Source: Demequina mangrovi
GTDB lineage: Bacteria; Actinomycetota; Actinomycetes; Actinomycetales; Demequinaceae
Length of the DNA stretch: 64,000 nt
Direction of reading: 5' to 3'
NCBI RefSeq assembly: GCF_000759715.1
Contig: NZ_BBLU01000006.1
Coordinates: forward strand, 1-64,000
A program made the position numbers and the translations under genes. Of this stretch, positions 1 through 8,768 are shown piece by piece (positions within the stretch are counted from its first letter, which is position 1; every line of letters begins with the position of its first letter). The notes beneath the pieces are model-generated. The model made no database searches. It had not been told where the DNA came from and worked only from the letters and a program-made list of their open reading frames with translations.

Positions 1-2002
1 GGGTCGCCCCGGCGGCTTCGGCGGCCCCGGCGGCCGTCCGGCTCCCGGTGGCCGCGGCCGCGGTGGCGGCACCGCAGGTGCGTTCGGTCGTGCGGGTGGC
101 AAGCCCGTGCGCGGCCGGAAGTCGAAGCGGGCGAAGCGGGCAGAGTACGAGCAGCAGCAGGCCCCCGCGATCGGCGGCGTGCAGATCCCTCGCGGTGACG
201 GCTCGACCCCGATCCGCCTGCGCCGCGGCGCGACGCTGACGGACTTCGCCGAGAAGATCGACGTCAACCCCGCGTCGCTCGTCACCGTCCTGTTCCACCT
301 GGGCGAGATGGCGACCGCGACGCAGTCGCTCGACGAGGACACCTTCGAGGCCCTCGGCTCCGAGCTGGGCTACGTCATCCAGATCGTGTCGCCCGAGGAC
401 GAGGACAAGGAGCTCCTCGAGGACTTCGGGCTCGACCTGGACGCCGAGCTCGCCGCGGAGACCGACGAGGACCTCGAGGCGCGCGCCCCGATCGTCACCG
501 TCATGGGTCACGTCGACCACGGAAAGACCCGCCTGCTGGACTCGATCCGCAAGGCGGACGTCATCTCCGGCGAGGCCGGCGGCATCACCCAGCACATCGG
601 TGCGTACCAGGTGCACACCACGCACGAGGGCAACGACCGCGCCATCACGTTCATCGACACCCCGGGTCACGAGGCGTTCACCGCCATGCGTGCCCGTGGT
701 GCGCAGGTCACCGACATCGCGATCCTCGTGGTCGCGGCGGACGACGGCGTGATGCCCCAGACCATCGAGGCGCTCAACCACGCCCAGGCCGCCAACGTGC
801 CGATCGTGGTCGCGGTGAACAAGGTGGACAAGGAGGGGGCCAACCCCGCCAAGATCCGCCAGCAGCTCACCGAGTACAACCTCGTGGCCGAGGAGTACGG
901 CGGCGACACGATGTTCGTCGATGTCTCCGCGCTCCAGGGCAAGGGCATCGACAACCTCCTCGAGGCTGTGCTGCTCACCGCCGACGCGGGCCTCGACCTG
1001 CGTGCGAACCCGAACAAGGACGCCCGCGGTGTGGCCGTCGAGGCGCACCTCGACAAGGGCCGCGGCGCCGTGGCGACCGTCCTGGTCAACTCGGGCACCC
1101 TGCGCGTCGGCGACGCGATCGTCGCCGGCACCGCCTACGGCCGTGTCCGTGCGATGTTCGACGAGCACGACCAGCAGGTCGCCGAGGCGACCCCGGGTCG
1201 CCCGGTGCTGGTCATCGGCCTCACCTCGGTGCCCGGCGCCGGCGACACCTTCCTGGTGGCCGACGACGACCGCACCGCGCGTCAGATCGCGGAGAAGCGC
1301 GAGGCCGCGGAGCGTGCCGCTCAGCTCGCCAAGCGTCGCAAGCGCATCTCGCTCGAGGACTTCAACAAGGCCCTCGAGGAGGGCAAGGTCGAGACCCTCA
1401 ACCTCATCATCAAGGGTGACGTCTCCGGTGCCGTCGAGGCGCTCGAGGACGCGCTGCTCCAGATCGACGTGGGCGACGAGGTCGACCTGCGCATCATCCA
1501 CCGCGGTGTCGGTGCGGTGACGCAGAACGACGTCAACCTCGCGACGGTCGACAACGCGATCATCCTCGGCTTCAACGTGCGTCCTGCGGAGCGCGTCCAG
1601 GAGCTCGCGGACCGCGAGGGCGTGGACATGCGCTTCTACTCGGTCATCTACCGCGCGCTCGAGGATGTCGAGGCCTCGCTCAAGGGCATGCTCAAGCCCG
1701 AGTTCGAGGAGCGTCAGGTCGGCGGCGCCGAGATCATGGAGATCTTCCGCTCGTCGAAGTTCGGCAACATCGCGGGCTGCCTCGTGCGCAACGGTGTCAT
1801 CCGCCGCAACGCCAAGGCCAAGGTCGTGCGCAACGGCGTGGTCATCGGCGAGCCGACCATCGAGACGCTGCGCCGCTTCAAGGACGACGCCACCGAGGTG
1901 CGCGACGGCTACGAGTGCGGTATCGGCCTCGGCAAGTTCAACGACATCCAGGTCGGCGACATCATCGAGACCTTCGAGATGGTCGAGATCCCGAGGGACT
2001 GA
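1..2002 (+). CDS. infB: Translation initiation factor IF-2, 5' end missing
   Basis: This is the C-terminal 666 residues of IF-2, the GTPase that places initiator tRNA on the 30S subunit. The reading frame is open from base 2, so the true start lies upstream of the window. The first visible residues (bases 2-110) are a Gly/Arg/Pro-rich stretch, as in the linker of actinobacterial IF-2. The IF2_N-like segment follows at about 210-400. The G domain shows G1 GHVDHGKT (506-529), G3 DTPGH (656-670) and G4 NKVD (818-829). Domains II-IV run to the stop. The TGA stop overlaps the rbfA ATG by one base, so the two are translationally coupled. Identity is certain; only the N-terminal length is unknown. 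Confidence 0.98.
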   Translation, partial: GRPGGFGGPGGRPAPGGRGRGGGTAGAFGRAGGKPVRGRKSKRAKRAEYEQQQAPAIGGVQIPRGDGSTPIRLRRGATLTDFAEKIDVNPASLVTVLFHLGEMATATQSLDEDTFEALGSELGYVIQIVSPEDEDKELLEDFGLDLDAELAAETDEDLEARAPIVTVMGHVDHGKTRLLDSIRKADVISGEAGGITQHIGAYQVHTTHEGNDRAITFIDTPGHEAFTAMRARGAQVTDIAILVVAADDGVMPQTIEALNHAQAANVPIVVAVNKVDKEGANPAKIRQQLTEYNLVAEEYGGDTMFVDVSALQGKGIDNLLEAVLLTADAGLDLRANPNKDARGVAVEAHLDKGRGAVATVLVNSGTLRVGDAIVAGTAYGRVRAMFDEHDQQVAEATPGRPVLVIGLTSVPGAGDTFLVADDDRTARQIAEKREAAERAAQLAKRRKRISLEDFNKALEEGKVETLNLIIKGDVSGAVEALEDALLQIDVGDEVDLRIIHRGVGAVTQNDVNLATVDNAIILGFNVRPAERVQELADREGVDMRFYSVIYRALEDVEASLKGMLKPEFEERQVGGAEIMEIFRSSKFGNIAGCLVRNGVIRRNAKAKVVRNGVVIGEPTIETLRRFKDDATEVRDGYECGIGLGKFNDIQVGDIIETFEMVEIPRD

Positions 2003-2448
2003 TGGCTGACAAGGCGAGGGCTCTGAAGCTCGCGGGCACGATCAAGAAGATCGTCGCCCGCGCGCTCCAGACCGAGATCAAGGACCCCCGGCTGGAGTTC
2101 GTCACCATCACGGATGTGCGTGTGACGGGCGACCTCCAGCAGGCCTCGGTGTTCTACACCGTGCTGGGTGACGAGGCAGCACGCGAGGACGCAGCGAAGG
2201 GTTTGGCGAAGGCCAAGGGCCGTCTGCGCTCCCTCGTGGGCGCCGGCCTCGGCATCCGCCTCACGCCGACGCTCGAGTTCCACCTCGACGCGGTCCCCGA
2301 GACCGCGGCGTCGCTCGACCGTGCCCTCCACGAGGCGCACGTGCGGGACGAGGAGCTCAGGCGTCTGCGCGAGAACGCCCAGTACGCCGGCGAGGCGGAC
2401 CCGTACCGCAAGCCGGAGGACGAGGCGTCCGACGAGGACGAGAGCTAG
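2002..2448 (+). CDS. rbfA: Ribosome-binding factor A
   Basis: RbfA (148 aa) binds the 30S subunit during late 16S rRNA maturation. The protein begins [19 protein letters not shown] and carries the KH-like segment typical of the family, including KDPRLEFVTITDVRVTGDL. The open frame extends upstream to 1915, but the ATG at 2002, overlapping the infB stop as TGATG, gives the usual N-terminus. The C-terminus is an acidic tail ending DEDES. The infB-rbfA-truB order and 3-nt gap to truB indicate one operon. Confidence 0.96.
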   Translation: MADKARALKLAGTIKKIVARALQTEIKDPRLEFVTITDVRVTGDLQQASVFYTVLGDEAAREDAAKGLAKAKGRLRSLVGAGLGIRLTPTLEFHLDAVPETAASLDRALHEAHVRDEELRRLRENAQYAGEADPYRKPEDEASDEDES

Positions 2449-2451
2449 CTC

Positions 2452-3378
2452 ATGGCACGGCGCGGCGGCCCCGAGCCGACGCCCGGCATCGTGGTGGTGG
2501 ACAAGCCCCAGGGCTGGACGTCCCACGATGTGGTCGCGCGTGTCCGGCGTCTGGCCCACACCTCCAAGGTGGGCCACGCCGGCACGCTCGACCCCATGGC
2601 CACGGGTGTCTTAATTCTGGGAATCGGGCGCGCCACGAAGCTCCTGACGTACATCGTCGGGCACGATAAGGAGTATGAGGCGACCATTCGTCTCGGTCAG
2701 TCGACCGTGACCGACGATGCGGAGGGAGAGGTCACCGCGACCGTGGATGCGTCCACGATCGCGGACGGGGCCATCCGATCCGCCATCGCCGATCTCACGG
2801 GAGACATCCTCCAGCGGCCTAGCGCGGTGAGCGCGATCAAGGTCGACGGGAAGCGTGCATACGCACGCGTTCGTGGGGGAGAGGACGTCGAGCTCCCGGC
2901 GCGTCCCGTCACGGTGGCGGCCTTCGAGCTGCTCGCCGTACGGGGCGCCGCCGGGCTCGTCGACCTGGATGTGCGGGTCGAGGTCTCGTCCGGCACGTAC
3001 GTCCGCGCTTTGGCACGCGACCTCGGCGCCGCGCTCGGCGTCGGCGGCCATCTCACCGCGCTGCGTCGCACCCGCGTGGGGCGCATCGGCCTCGACAGGG
3101 CCCGCACGCTCGAGGACCTCGGCGCGATCGTCGAGGGAGGCGAGGAGCTGCCGCGCGTGAGCCTCGCGGAGTCCGCGGCGGCGACCCTCCCGGTGCTGGA
3201 CATCACGGACGCGCAGTCCGTCGCGCTCGGGCACGGGCAGTTCATCGACGCGCGTGTGGAAGGCCCCACGGTCGCGATCGCCCCCGGACCCCGCGCCGTC
3301 GCGATCGTCGAGCCCAAGGGCGGGCGCGCCAAGCCGACGGTGGTGTTCGAGCCCGCCGGCGCATCGTCCGGCTCCTGA
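2452..3378 (+). CDS. truB: tRNA pseudouridine-55 synthase
   Basis: TruB converts U55 of the tRNA T-loop to pseudouridine. The 308-residue protein has the catalytic motif GHAGTLDPMATGVL, with Asp47 the expected nucleophile, and the KPQGWTSHDVV segment near the N-terminus. The C-terminal part (from about residue 230) resembles the actinobacterial C-terminal TruB domain. The ATG lies 3 nt after the rbfA stop. Bases about 2610-2700 are less GC-rich than the surroundings (for example the stretch coding GVLILGIGRATK), but the frame is intact and the domain uninterrupted, so I read this as local variation. Confidence 0.97.
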   Translation: MARRGGPEPTPGIVVVDKPQGWTSHDVVARVRRLAHTSKVGHAGTLDPMATGVLILGIGRATKLLTYIVGHDKEYEATIRLGQSTVTDDAEGEVTATVDASTIADGAIRSAIADLTGDILQRPSAVSAIKVDGKRAYARVRGGEDVELPARPVTVAAFELLAVRGAAGLVDLDVRVEVSSGTYVRALARDLGAALGVGGHLTALRRTRVGRIGLDRARTLEDLGAIVEGGEELPRVSLAESAAATLPVLDITDAQSVALGHGQFIDARVEGPTVAIAPGPRAVAIVEPKGGRAKPTVVFEPAGASSGS

Positions 3379-3379
3379 C

Positions 3380-3401
3380 GCCCGGCCCGCCCGGGTCGGG
3401 C
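3380..3401 (+). terminator. GC hairpin after truB
   Basis: GCCCGGCCC (3380-3388) pairs with GGGTCGGGC (3393-3401), with one G-U pair and a GCCC loop, directly after the truB stop. No T-run follows, so it may only attenuate. It ends where the ribF -10 element begins. Confidence 0.45.
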
Positions 3402-3406
3402 ACAAT
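3401..3406 (+). promoter_or_regulatory. Candidate leaderless promoter of ribF
   Basis: CACAAT lies 7 nt before the ATG at 3414, the same geometry as the TANNNT elements before many other genes here. It favours the start at 3414 over the in-frame ATG at 3405. Confidence 0.4.
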
Positions 3407-3413
3407 GTCCGTC

Positions 3414-4388
3414 ATGCATGTGTGGCGCTCGCTCGCGGAGATCCCGGACCTCGGCCCCGCCGTGGTCACGCTCGGCAACTTCGACGGCGTGCACCGGGGG
3501 CACCAGGCGGTGCTGCGTGCGATGGTGGCCGATGCGCGCGAGCGCGGCCATGTCGCCCTCGCGATGACCTTCGACCCGCACCCCAAGGCGGTCCACGACC
3601 CCGCGCATCAGCCCGAGCTCATCACGGGGCTCGACGACCGCCTCGAGCGGCTCGCGGCGACGGGCCTCGACGGCGTGCTGGTCGTGCGTTACACGCTCGA
3701 CTTCGCGCGCCAGACCCCCGAGGAGTTCGTGCGAGACTACCTGGTGGACGGCATGCGCGCCTCGTGCGTGGTGGTCGGACGCGACACGCGCTTCGGTCGC
3801 GGGAACGCCGGCGACGTCGAGACGATGCGGGCGCTCGGCCGCGAGCTGAGCTTCGAGGTCGACATCATCGACGACGCGTGCGCGGTGTCCGAGTCGGGCC
3901 GGCGCTGGTCCTCGACGTGGGTGCGCGAGCTGCTCGACGCGGGCGACCTGCCGGGCGCGAACGACGTGCTGGGCTGCGCGCATCGGCTCCGAGGCACGGT
4001 CATCCACGGCGACGCGCTCGGCCGCGAGATCGGCTTCCCGACGGCGAACCTGGACCACTCCGCGGGCATGATCCCGCGCCACGGGGTCTACGCCGCGTGG
4101 CTCACGGTGCTCGACGGCCGGGGAAACCCGCGCGCGCAGGCCCTCGCGGGGGAGCGCATGGCGGCGGCGGTGAGCCTCGGCATGAACTACACGGTCGGCG
4201 GCACGGACCTGCGTGTCGAGGCCTTCTGCATCGACCGCGACGGGCTCGACCTCTACGACGCGGAGGTGGCGCTCGATCTGGTCGAGTGGCGCCGGCCGAT
4301 GCTCGACTTCGGCTCGCTCGACGCGCTCGTCGCGGCGCTCGGCGAGGACGTCGACTGGTGCCGCGAGGTGCTGACGGTTCGCACCTGA
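3414..4388 (+). CDS. ribF: Bifunctional riboflavin kinase / FAD synthetase
   Basis: RibF phosphorylates riboflavin to FMN and adenylylates FMN to FAD. The N-terminal FAD synthetase half shows the nucleotidyltransferase signature TLGNFDGVHRGHQ. The C-terminal riboflavin kinase half shows GREIGFPTANL and the GVYAAWL strand. I chose the ATG at 3414 (324 aa) because a -10-like CACAAT sits 7 nt upstream; the ATG at 3405 would add three residues. Following truB directly is the common actinobacterial order. Length is typical for the family. Confidence 0.95.
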   Translation: MHVWRSLAEIPDLGPAVVTLGNFDGVHRGHQAVLRAMVADARERGHVALAMTFDPHPKAVHDPAHQPELITGLDDRLERLAATGLDGVLVVRYTLDFARQTPEEFVRDYLVDGMRASCVVVGRDTRFGRGNAGDVETMRALGRELSFEVDIIDDACAVSESGRRWSSTWVRELLDAGDLPGANDVLGCAHRLRGTVIHGDALGREIGFPTANLDHSAGMIPRHGVYAAWLTVLDGRGNPRAQALAGERMAAAVSLGMNYTVGGTDLRVEAFCIDRDGLDLYDAEVALDLVEWRRPMLDFGSLDALVAALGEDVDWCREVLTVRT

Positions 4389-4469
4389 TGTCCCGCGAGA
4401 GCGTGTTACCAGGCGATTAAGTCTCGGTCACGATCTCGTCGCTGCCGCGCCATGTCCGGAATCGCGGGC

Positions 4470-4475
4470 TATGGT
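4470..4475 (+). promoter_or_regulatory. Candidate leaderless promoter of the glu importer operon
   Basis: TATGGT lies 6 nt before the ATG at 4482. No clear -35 element is seen. Confidence 0.5.
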
Positions 4476-4481
4476 CGGAAG

Positions 4482-5231
4482 ATGCCAGCCTCAGACGACG
4501 CGCTCGTGGTGCTCGACAAGGTCAACAAGCACTTCGGCGAGCTGCACGTGCTCCAGGACATCGACCTCTCCGTCACGCGCGGCGAGGTGGTCATCGTCAT
4601 CGGTCCCTCCGGGTCCGGCAAGTCCACGTTGTGCCGCGCGATCAACCGTCTCGAGACCATCGACACCGGCACCATCACCGTCGACGGCGAGGTGCTGCCG
4701 CAGGAGGGCAAGGCGCTCGCGCGGCTGCGCGCCGACGTCGGCATGGTGTTCCAGTCCTTCAACCTCTTCGCCCACAAGACCATCCTCGAGAACGTCACGC
4801 TCGGCCCCGTCAAGGTGAAGAAGGAGCCGAAGAAGCAGGCGGAGACCGAGGCGATGGCCCTGCTCGAGCGCGTCGGCGTCGCCAACCAGGCGCAGAAGTA
4901 CCCCGCGCAGCTCTCGGGCGGTCAGCAGCAGCGCGTGGCCATCGCGCGCTCGCTCGCGATGAAGCCCAAGGTGATGCTCTTCGACGAGCCCACCAGCGCG
5001 CTCGACCCCGAGATGATCAACGAGGTCCTCGACGTCATGACCGACCTCGCGCACGAGGGCATGACCATGATCGTCGTCACCCACGAGATGGGCTTCGCGC
5101 GCAAGGCCGCGAACCGCGTGGTGTTCATGGCGGACGGACGCATCCAGGAGCAGGCCGAGCCGGAGCAGTTCTTCACCAACCCGCAGTCCGAGCGGGCGAA
5201 GGACTTCCTGTCGAAGATCCTGACGCACTAG
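4482..5231 (+). CDS. gluA: Polar amino acid ABC importer, ATPase (GluA type)
   Basis: ATP-hydrolysing subunit of a polar amino acid importer of the GlnQ/GluA family (249 aa from this start). Walker [10 protein letters not shown] is at residues 41-49, followed by the Q-loop region [11 protein letters not shown], the signature LSGGQQQR, Walker [15 protein letters not shown] and the switch histidine in VVTHEMGF. An in-frame ATG at 4452 would add ten residues, but the TATGGT element 6 nt before 4482 would then lie inside the gene, so 4482 is preferred. The order ATPase, binding protein, two permeases matches corynebacterial gluABCD. Glutamate as substrate is inference. Confidence 0.9.
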   Translation: MPASDDALVVLDKVNKHFGELHVLQDIDLSVTRGEVVIVIGPSGSGKSTLCRAINRLETIDTGTITVDGEVLPQEGKALARLRADVGMVFQSFNLFAHKTILENVTLGPVKVKKEPKKQAETEAMALLERVGVANQAQKYPAQLSGGQQQRVAIARSLAMKPKVMLFDEPTSALDPEMINEVLDVMTDLAHEGMTMIVVTHEMGFARKAANRVVFMADGRIQEQAEPEQFFTNPQSERAKDFLSKILTH

Positions 5232-5290
5232 AGGTTCCCCGAGGTTCCACAGTCAACGCCCTGGCAGGGGCGAGGGAGAGGAGAAGGACC

Positions 5291-6184
5291 ATGATGATCC
5301 GGAGGAAGGCGGCGGCTGCCGCCCTCGGCGTGGCCGCGGCCGCGATGCTCGCGGCGTGCTCGTCCGATGAGGGCTCGGACACCGAGGACTCGATGGCGGG
5401 CGACGATGCGATGAGCGCAGGCGACTTCGCGGAGGGCTCGACCATGGCCGCGCTCGCCGAGGCGGGCAGCATCACCATCGGCACCAAGTTCGACCAGCCG
5501 CTGTTCGGGCTCAAGGGCCCTGACGGCAACCCGGAGGGCTTCGACGTCGAGATCGGCAAGATCATCGCCGCGGAGCTCGGCATCGACGAGGACGCGATCA
5601 CGTGGACCGAGACGGTGTCCGCCAACCGCGAGGCCTACATCGAGGACGGCACCGTCGACATCGTCGTGGCGACCTACACGATCAACGACGACCGCAAGGA
5701 GCTCATCTCCTTCGCGGGCCCGTACTACAACGCGGGCCAGGCGCTCATGGTGCTGTCGGGCAACACCGACATCTCGAGCCCCGACGACCTCGCCGGCAAG
5801 ACCGTCTGCTCGGTCACCGGCTCGACGCCGGCCGCCAACATCGAGGAGAACTACCCCGATGCGGAGCTCGCGCTGTTCGACGCGTACACCGACTGCCTCG
5901 ACCCGCTGCGCAACGGCCAGGTCGACGTGGTGACCACGGACAACGTGATCCTCGCCGGCTACGTCGCCGAGTCCGACGGCGAGTTCGAGGTGGTGGGTGA
6001 GCCGTTCACCGAGGAGCCCTACGGCATCGGCCTGCTGCACGACGACGACGAGTTCCGCGACTGGATCAACGACGTGCTCGAGGAGATCTTCGAGGACGGC
6101 CGCTGGCTCGAGGCCTGGAACGCGACCGCGGGCACGGTCCTGCCGGAGCCCGAGGCCCCGGCCGTCGACCGCTACGAGAACTAG
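5291..6184 (+). CDS. gluB: Amino acid ABC importer, substrate-binding lipoprotein
   Basis: Extracellular solute-binding protein (family 3) of 297 residues. The signal peptide ends in the lipobox LAAC with Cys23 as the lipidated residue, followed by an acidic Ser/Asp linker. The mature domain starts about residue 60 (SITIGTKFDQPLFG), contains GFDVEIGKIIAAELG and ends with the GRWLEAWNATAG helix common to glutamate/glutamine binders. The start follows a good ribosome site (GGAGAAGG). A perfect 15-bp hairpin follows the stop and may raise the level of this gene over the permeases. Confidence 0.93.
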   Translation: MMIRRKAAAAALGVAAAAMLAACSSDEGSDTEDSMAGDDAMSAGDFAEGSTMAALAEAGSITIGTKFDQPLFGLKGPDGNPEGFDVEIGKIIAAELGIDEDAITWTETVSANREAYIEDGTVDIVVATYTINDDRKELISFAGPYYNAGQALMVLSGNTDISSPDDLAGKTVCSVTGSTPAANIEENYPDAELALFDAYTDCLDPLRNGQVDVVTTDNVILAGYVAESDGEFEVVGEPFTEEPYGIGLLHDDDEFRDWINDVLEEIFEDGRWLEAWNATAGTVLPEPEAPAVDRYEN

Positions 6185-6191
6185 CGACACC

Positions 6192-6225
6192 GCCGTGCGG
6201 CCCGTCATCCGACGGGCCGCACGGC
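6192..6225 (+). promoter_or_regulatory. Perfect 15-bp hairpin between gluB and gluC
   Basis: 6192-6206 is exactly complementary to 6211-6225, with an ATCC loop and no T-run. It lies in the 57-nt gap after the binding-protein gene. Such hairpins commonly stabilise the upstream mRNA or cause partial termination; that role here is inference. Confidence 0.75.
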
Positions 6226-6241
6226 TCGTCCGGAGGAGAGC

Positions 6242-6892
6242 ATGACCACGTTCATCGAGGAGTTCGGCGCCATCTGGGGCGGCTTCCTCGCGACGCTGTC
6301 GCTGACCGCGCTGTCAGGCGTCCTGTCGCTGGCCATCGGGACGCTGCTCGCGACGATGCGCGTGTCGCCCGTCGGACCGCTGCGGACCGTCGGCACGGCG
6401 TACGTGGAGATCGTCCGCAACACCCCGCTCACGCTCATCTTCTTCGGCTTCGTGTTCGTGCTGCCGACCCTCGGCATCGTCCCCGGGCTCGGCTTCCAGA
6501 CGGCGCTGCTCGCCCTGACGCTCTACACGAGCGCCTTCGTGTGCGAGGCGCTGCGCTCGGGCGTCAACTCGGTGGGCATCGGGCAGGCGGAGGCGGCCCG
6601 CAGCATCGGCCTCACCTTCGGTCAGACGCTGTCGCAGGTGGTGCTGCCGCAGGCGTGGCGCACGGCCATCCCGCCGCTCATCTCGGTGCTGATCGCGCTC
6701 ACCAAGAACACCTCCGTCGCCGCAGGATTCGCGTACATGGAGCTCGTCGCGGTCCAGCGCACGCTCATGACCAAGCATCCCCAGGACGGCCTGTTCATCT
6801 TCTTCGGGATCGCCGTCATGTACCTGGCCATCACCATCCCGCTCGGCATCCTCGCCTCGCGGGTCGAGAAGAAGGTGGCCTTCGCACGATGA
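6242..6892 (+). CDS. gluC: Amino acid ABC importer, permease 1 (GluC type)
   Basis: Inner-membrane permease of the HisM/GlnP family (216 aa, about five membrane segments). The cytoplasmic EAA loop reads [23 protein letters not shown], shown here only to locate it near residues 115-137. The N-terminus carries the [14 protein letters not shown] segment usual for these permeases. A strong ribosome site (GGAGGAGAG) precedes the ATG. The stop overlaps the gluD start (ATGA), indicating coupled translation of the two permeases. Confidence 0.93.
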   Translation: MTTFIEEFGAIWGGFLATLSLTALSGVLSLAIGTLLATMRVSPVGPLRTVGTAYVEIVRNTPLTLIFFGFVFVLPTLGIVPGLGFQTALLALTLYTSAFVCEALRSGVNSVGIGQAEAARSIGLTFGQTLSQVVLPQAWRTAIPPLISVLIALTKNTSVAAGFAYMELVAVQRTLMTKHPQDGLFIFFGIAVMYLAITIPLGILASRVEKKVAFAR

Positions 6893-7959
6893 GCGCATCG
6901 GTCCTCTACGACGCCCCCGGCCCCCGCGCGAAGCGGCTCGACCGGACCCTCAACTGGGTCTTCTCGCTCGCGCTGCTCGCCGTCGCGGGCTACATCGCCT
7001 ACGCCTTCGCGCAGCGGGGGGTCTTCGACGACCGCTGGAAGATCCTCACCGACCCGCCCAAGAACCAGGAGGCGATCACCGTCTGGCGGGCGCTGGGGCG
7101 CGGTCTCGGCGCGACGCTGACCGCCGCGGCGATCGCGGCGCCCATCGCGATCGCGGCGGGCTCGGCGGTGGCCATCGTGCGCCGCGGCGTCACCAGCACG
7201 CTGACGCGCCGGGCGGGCACCGTGCTCGTCGAGTTCTCGCGCGGGCTGCCGGTCCTCATGCTGATGTTCCTCGCGAAACTCGTGTTCGGATGGTCGCCGC
7301 TGTGGTCGGTCGTCTTCGGCCTCGTGGTCTACAACGCGGCGGTGGTCGCGGAGATCCTGCGCGCCGGCCTGGCCGCGCTTCCCAAGGGACAGCGCGAGGC
7401 AGGGCTCAGCATCGGCCTGTCGACCATGCGCACCACGCTCCTCATCGAGCTCCCGCAGGCCGTGCGGATCATGCTGCCGGCGCTCATCAGCCAGATGGTG
7501 GTGCTCCTCAAGGACACCGCGCTGGGCTACATCGTCGCGTACGAGGAGCTGCTGCGCGTCATCAAGCTCAACCGCGACTACTTCGGCGAGAACGGGCGCT
7601 ACACCATCCCGCTCTTCGTGGTCGGCGCGTCGATCTACATCCTCATCAACCTGCTCGTGTCGCGGCTGGCGACCTTCATCGAGCGGCGTCTGCGCGAGGG
7701 CGGCAGCCGCGGCAAGGGGATCGAGCCGCCCGAGATCGGGCCCACGGGCCCCATCCCGCAGTCGGGCGTCGGCGGGCCCGCCCGCGAAGAGGGCGCCGCG
7801 GCCGGCGACCCGGTGTTCGCGGCGGGCCGCCGTCCCGAGTCGCACCCGATCCCGCAGCGCCGCCCGGGCGACGCCGAGGAGGAGCGCCGCAGGGACGCGC
7901 TCAACTCCCGCGCGGAGATCGAGGCGAACAGGGGCCGCCGCGGCGGCGAGCGCTGGTAG
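6889..7959 (+). CDS. gluD: Amino acid ABC importer, permease 2 (GluD type), long C-terminal tail
   Basis: Second permease of the importer (356 aa). An N-terminal membrane helix near residues 20-42 precedes the permease core, whose EAA loop contains [19 protein letters not shown]. After the last membrane helix (about residue 265) comes a tail of about 85 residues rich in Gly, Pro, Arg and Glu, ending RRGGERW, which is longer than in most family members. The ATG overlaps the gluC stop as ATGA. No promoter is seen between the two genes. Confidence 0.92.
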   Translation: MSASVLYDAPGPRAKRLDRTLNWVFSLALLAVAGYIAYAFAQRGVFDDRWKILTDPPKNQEAITVWRALGRGLGATLTAAAIAAPIAIAAGSAVAIVRRGVTSTLTRRAGTVLVEFSRGLPVLMLMFLAKLVFGWSPLWSVVFGLVVYNAAVVAEILRAGLAALPKGQREAGLSIGLSTMRTTLLIELPQAVRIMLPALISQMVVLLKDTALGYIVAYEELLRVIKLNRDYFGENGRYTIPLFVVGASIYILINLLVSRLATFIERRLREGGSRGKGIEPPEIGPTGPIPQSGVGGPAREEGAAAGDPVFAAGRRPESHPIPQRRPGDAEEERRRDALNSRAEIEANRGRRGGERW

Positions 7960-7986
7960 CGGTCGCGGGAGGTCCGTCGCGTCCTG

Positions 7987-7992
7987 TATGCT
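7987..7992 (+). promoter_or_regulatory. Candidate rpsO promoter -10
   Basis: TATGCT in an extended TG context lies about 90 nt before the rpsO start, giving rpsO a real 5' leader, unlike most genes here. Confidence 0.45.
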
Positions 7993-8046
7993 TGATCGTC
8001 GCCGTAAGAACGGCCGCGGATCCCAGTGCACCGGAGAACAAGCCCG

Positions 8047-8061
8047 GTTGCGCCGCGCAAC
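8047..8061 (+). promoter_or_regulatory. Hairpin in the rpsO leader
   Basis: GTTGCG (8047-8052) and CGCAAC (8056-8061) form a 6-bp stem with a CCG loop, about 20 nt before the rpsO start. S15 represses its own mRNA in several bacteria; whether this stem is that site is unknown. Confidence 0.35.
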
Positions 8062-8081
8062 GAGACGAAAGAGAGATCACA

Positions 8082-8351
8082 GTGGCGCTCGACGCAGCAG
8101 TGAAGCAGTCCATCATGACCGAGTACGCGACCCACGAGGGCGACACCGGTTCCCCCGAGGTCCAGGTCGCTGTGCTCTCGCAGCGTATCAAGGACCTGAC
8201 CGAGCACCTCAAGGAGCACAAGCACGACCACCACTCGCGTCGTGGCCTGCTCCTCCTGGTCGGCCGTCGTCGCAACCTGCTCAACTACCTCGCGAAGACG
8301 GACATCAACCGTTACCGCTCGCTCATCGAGCGTCTGGGCCTGCGCCGCTAA
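8082..8351 (+). CDS. rpsO: 30S ribosomal protein S15
   Basis: S15 (89 aa) binds 16S rRNA early in 30S assembly. The start is GTG at 8082 behind GAAAGAGAG, giving [20 protein letters not shown]. The family core [17 protein letters not shown] and the HHSRRGLL and [10 protein letters not shown] segments are present, and the protein ends RLGLRR. The gene is followed by a terminator-like hairpin and then pnp, the usual order. Confidence 0.97.
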   Translation: MALDAAVKQSIMTEYATHEGDTGSPEVQVAVLSQRIKDLTEHLKEHKHDHHSRRGLLLLVGRRRNLLNYLAKTDINRYRSLIERLGLRR

Positions 8352-8374
8352 GCGCGCAGCCCCTCGAAGCGTCT

Positions 8375-8418
8375 GCCCGGCCGCTCCCTCCATTCCGAGG
8401 TCGCAGCGGCCGGGCTTT
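8375..8418 (+). terminator. Terminator after rpsO
   Basis: GCCCGGCCGCT (8375-8385) pairs perfectly with AGCGGCCGGGC (8405-8415) across a 19-nt loop and is followed by TTT. An 11-bp GC stem soon after the stop supports termination or an RNase-processed stem. Confidence 0.65.
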
Positions 8419-8435
8419 CGCGTACCCGGGCGGGG

Positions 8436-8455
8436 GACTCCCAATGCCAGATGTG
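8436..8455 (+). repeat. Repeat copy A of a 22-bp motif (upstream of pnp)
   Basis: GACTCCCAATGCCAGATGTG matches copy B (11054-11075) at 17 of 20 positions. See copies B and C, which flank the promoter of the M16 peptidase. Confidence 0.55.
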
Positions 8456-8578
8456 CACGATGTGGCGCAGGGGACGTCGGGGACGACGGCATCGTCCGCA
8501 GGAGCAGTGCGCGCCGCAGGCGCCCCGGGGAATCGCCGCAGCGGTGCGCGCTCGCCGTGCATCGTGCGCCTCCGCTGA

Positions 8579-8584
8579 TAGGAT
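8579..8584 (+). promoter_or_regulatory. Candidate pnp promoter -10
   Basis: TAGGAT lies 185 nt before the pnp start, so the pnp mRNA would have a long leader with several stems. Confidence 0.45.
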
Positions 8585-8735
8585 GCTTGCGGCCCGGTAC
8601 GCCGGGCCACCCAACTCAACCTGGCAGGCCAGCCGGATGCTGATCCTCGGTGGTGATGGGCAGAACCTCCTCCCGGGGGAACCGTTCTGAGCATTTCGAC
8701 TGACGATCAGTGACGCGGCGACAGCCGCATCCGCC

Positions 8736-8767
8736 TGCCTGCCACGAATAGGCAAGGAGCAACTCCT
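8736..8767 (+). promoter_or_regulatory. pnp leader stems that cover the ribosome site
   Basis: TGCCT (8736-8740) can pair with AGGCA (8750-8754). Directly after, the Shine-Dalgarno AGGAG (8755-8759) can pair with CTCCT (8763-8767) over a CAA loop. The ribosome site can therefore be hidden, which fits the known self-control of PNPase genes; the mechanism here is inference. Confidence 0.4.
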
Positions 8768-8768
8768 G

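Larger units (their letters stand above)
8352..8768 (+). other. rpsO-pnp intergenic region (417 bp)
   Basis: No convincing gene lies here. It holds a terminator-like hairpin (8375-8418), one copy of a 22-bp-class repeat (8436-8455), one GGACGATGC (8489-8497, minus), a candidate -10 TAGGAT (8579-8584), a stem GGCCCGG/CCGGGCC (8591-8608) and a structured pnp leader. Confidence 0.8.

Noticed and set aside
2610-2700. Lower-GC patch inside truB
   Set aside because: The frame and TruB motifs are continuous across it, so there is no sign of insertion or chimerism.
3405-3413. ATG at 3405 as ribF start
   Set aside because: It overlaps the candidate -10 CACAAT; the ATG at 3414 has the same 7-nt spacing as other leaderless genes here.
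4631-6184. 517-residue frame spanning gluA and gluB
   Set aside because: Only the part from 5291 is a real gene (signal peptide, ribosome site); the first part is an out-of-frame reading of gluA.
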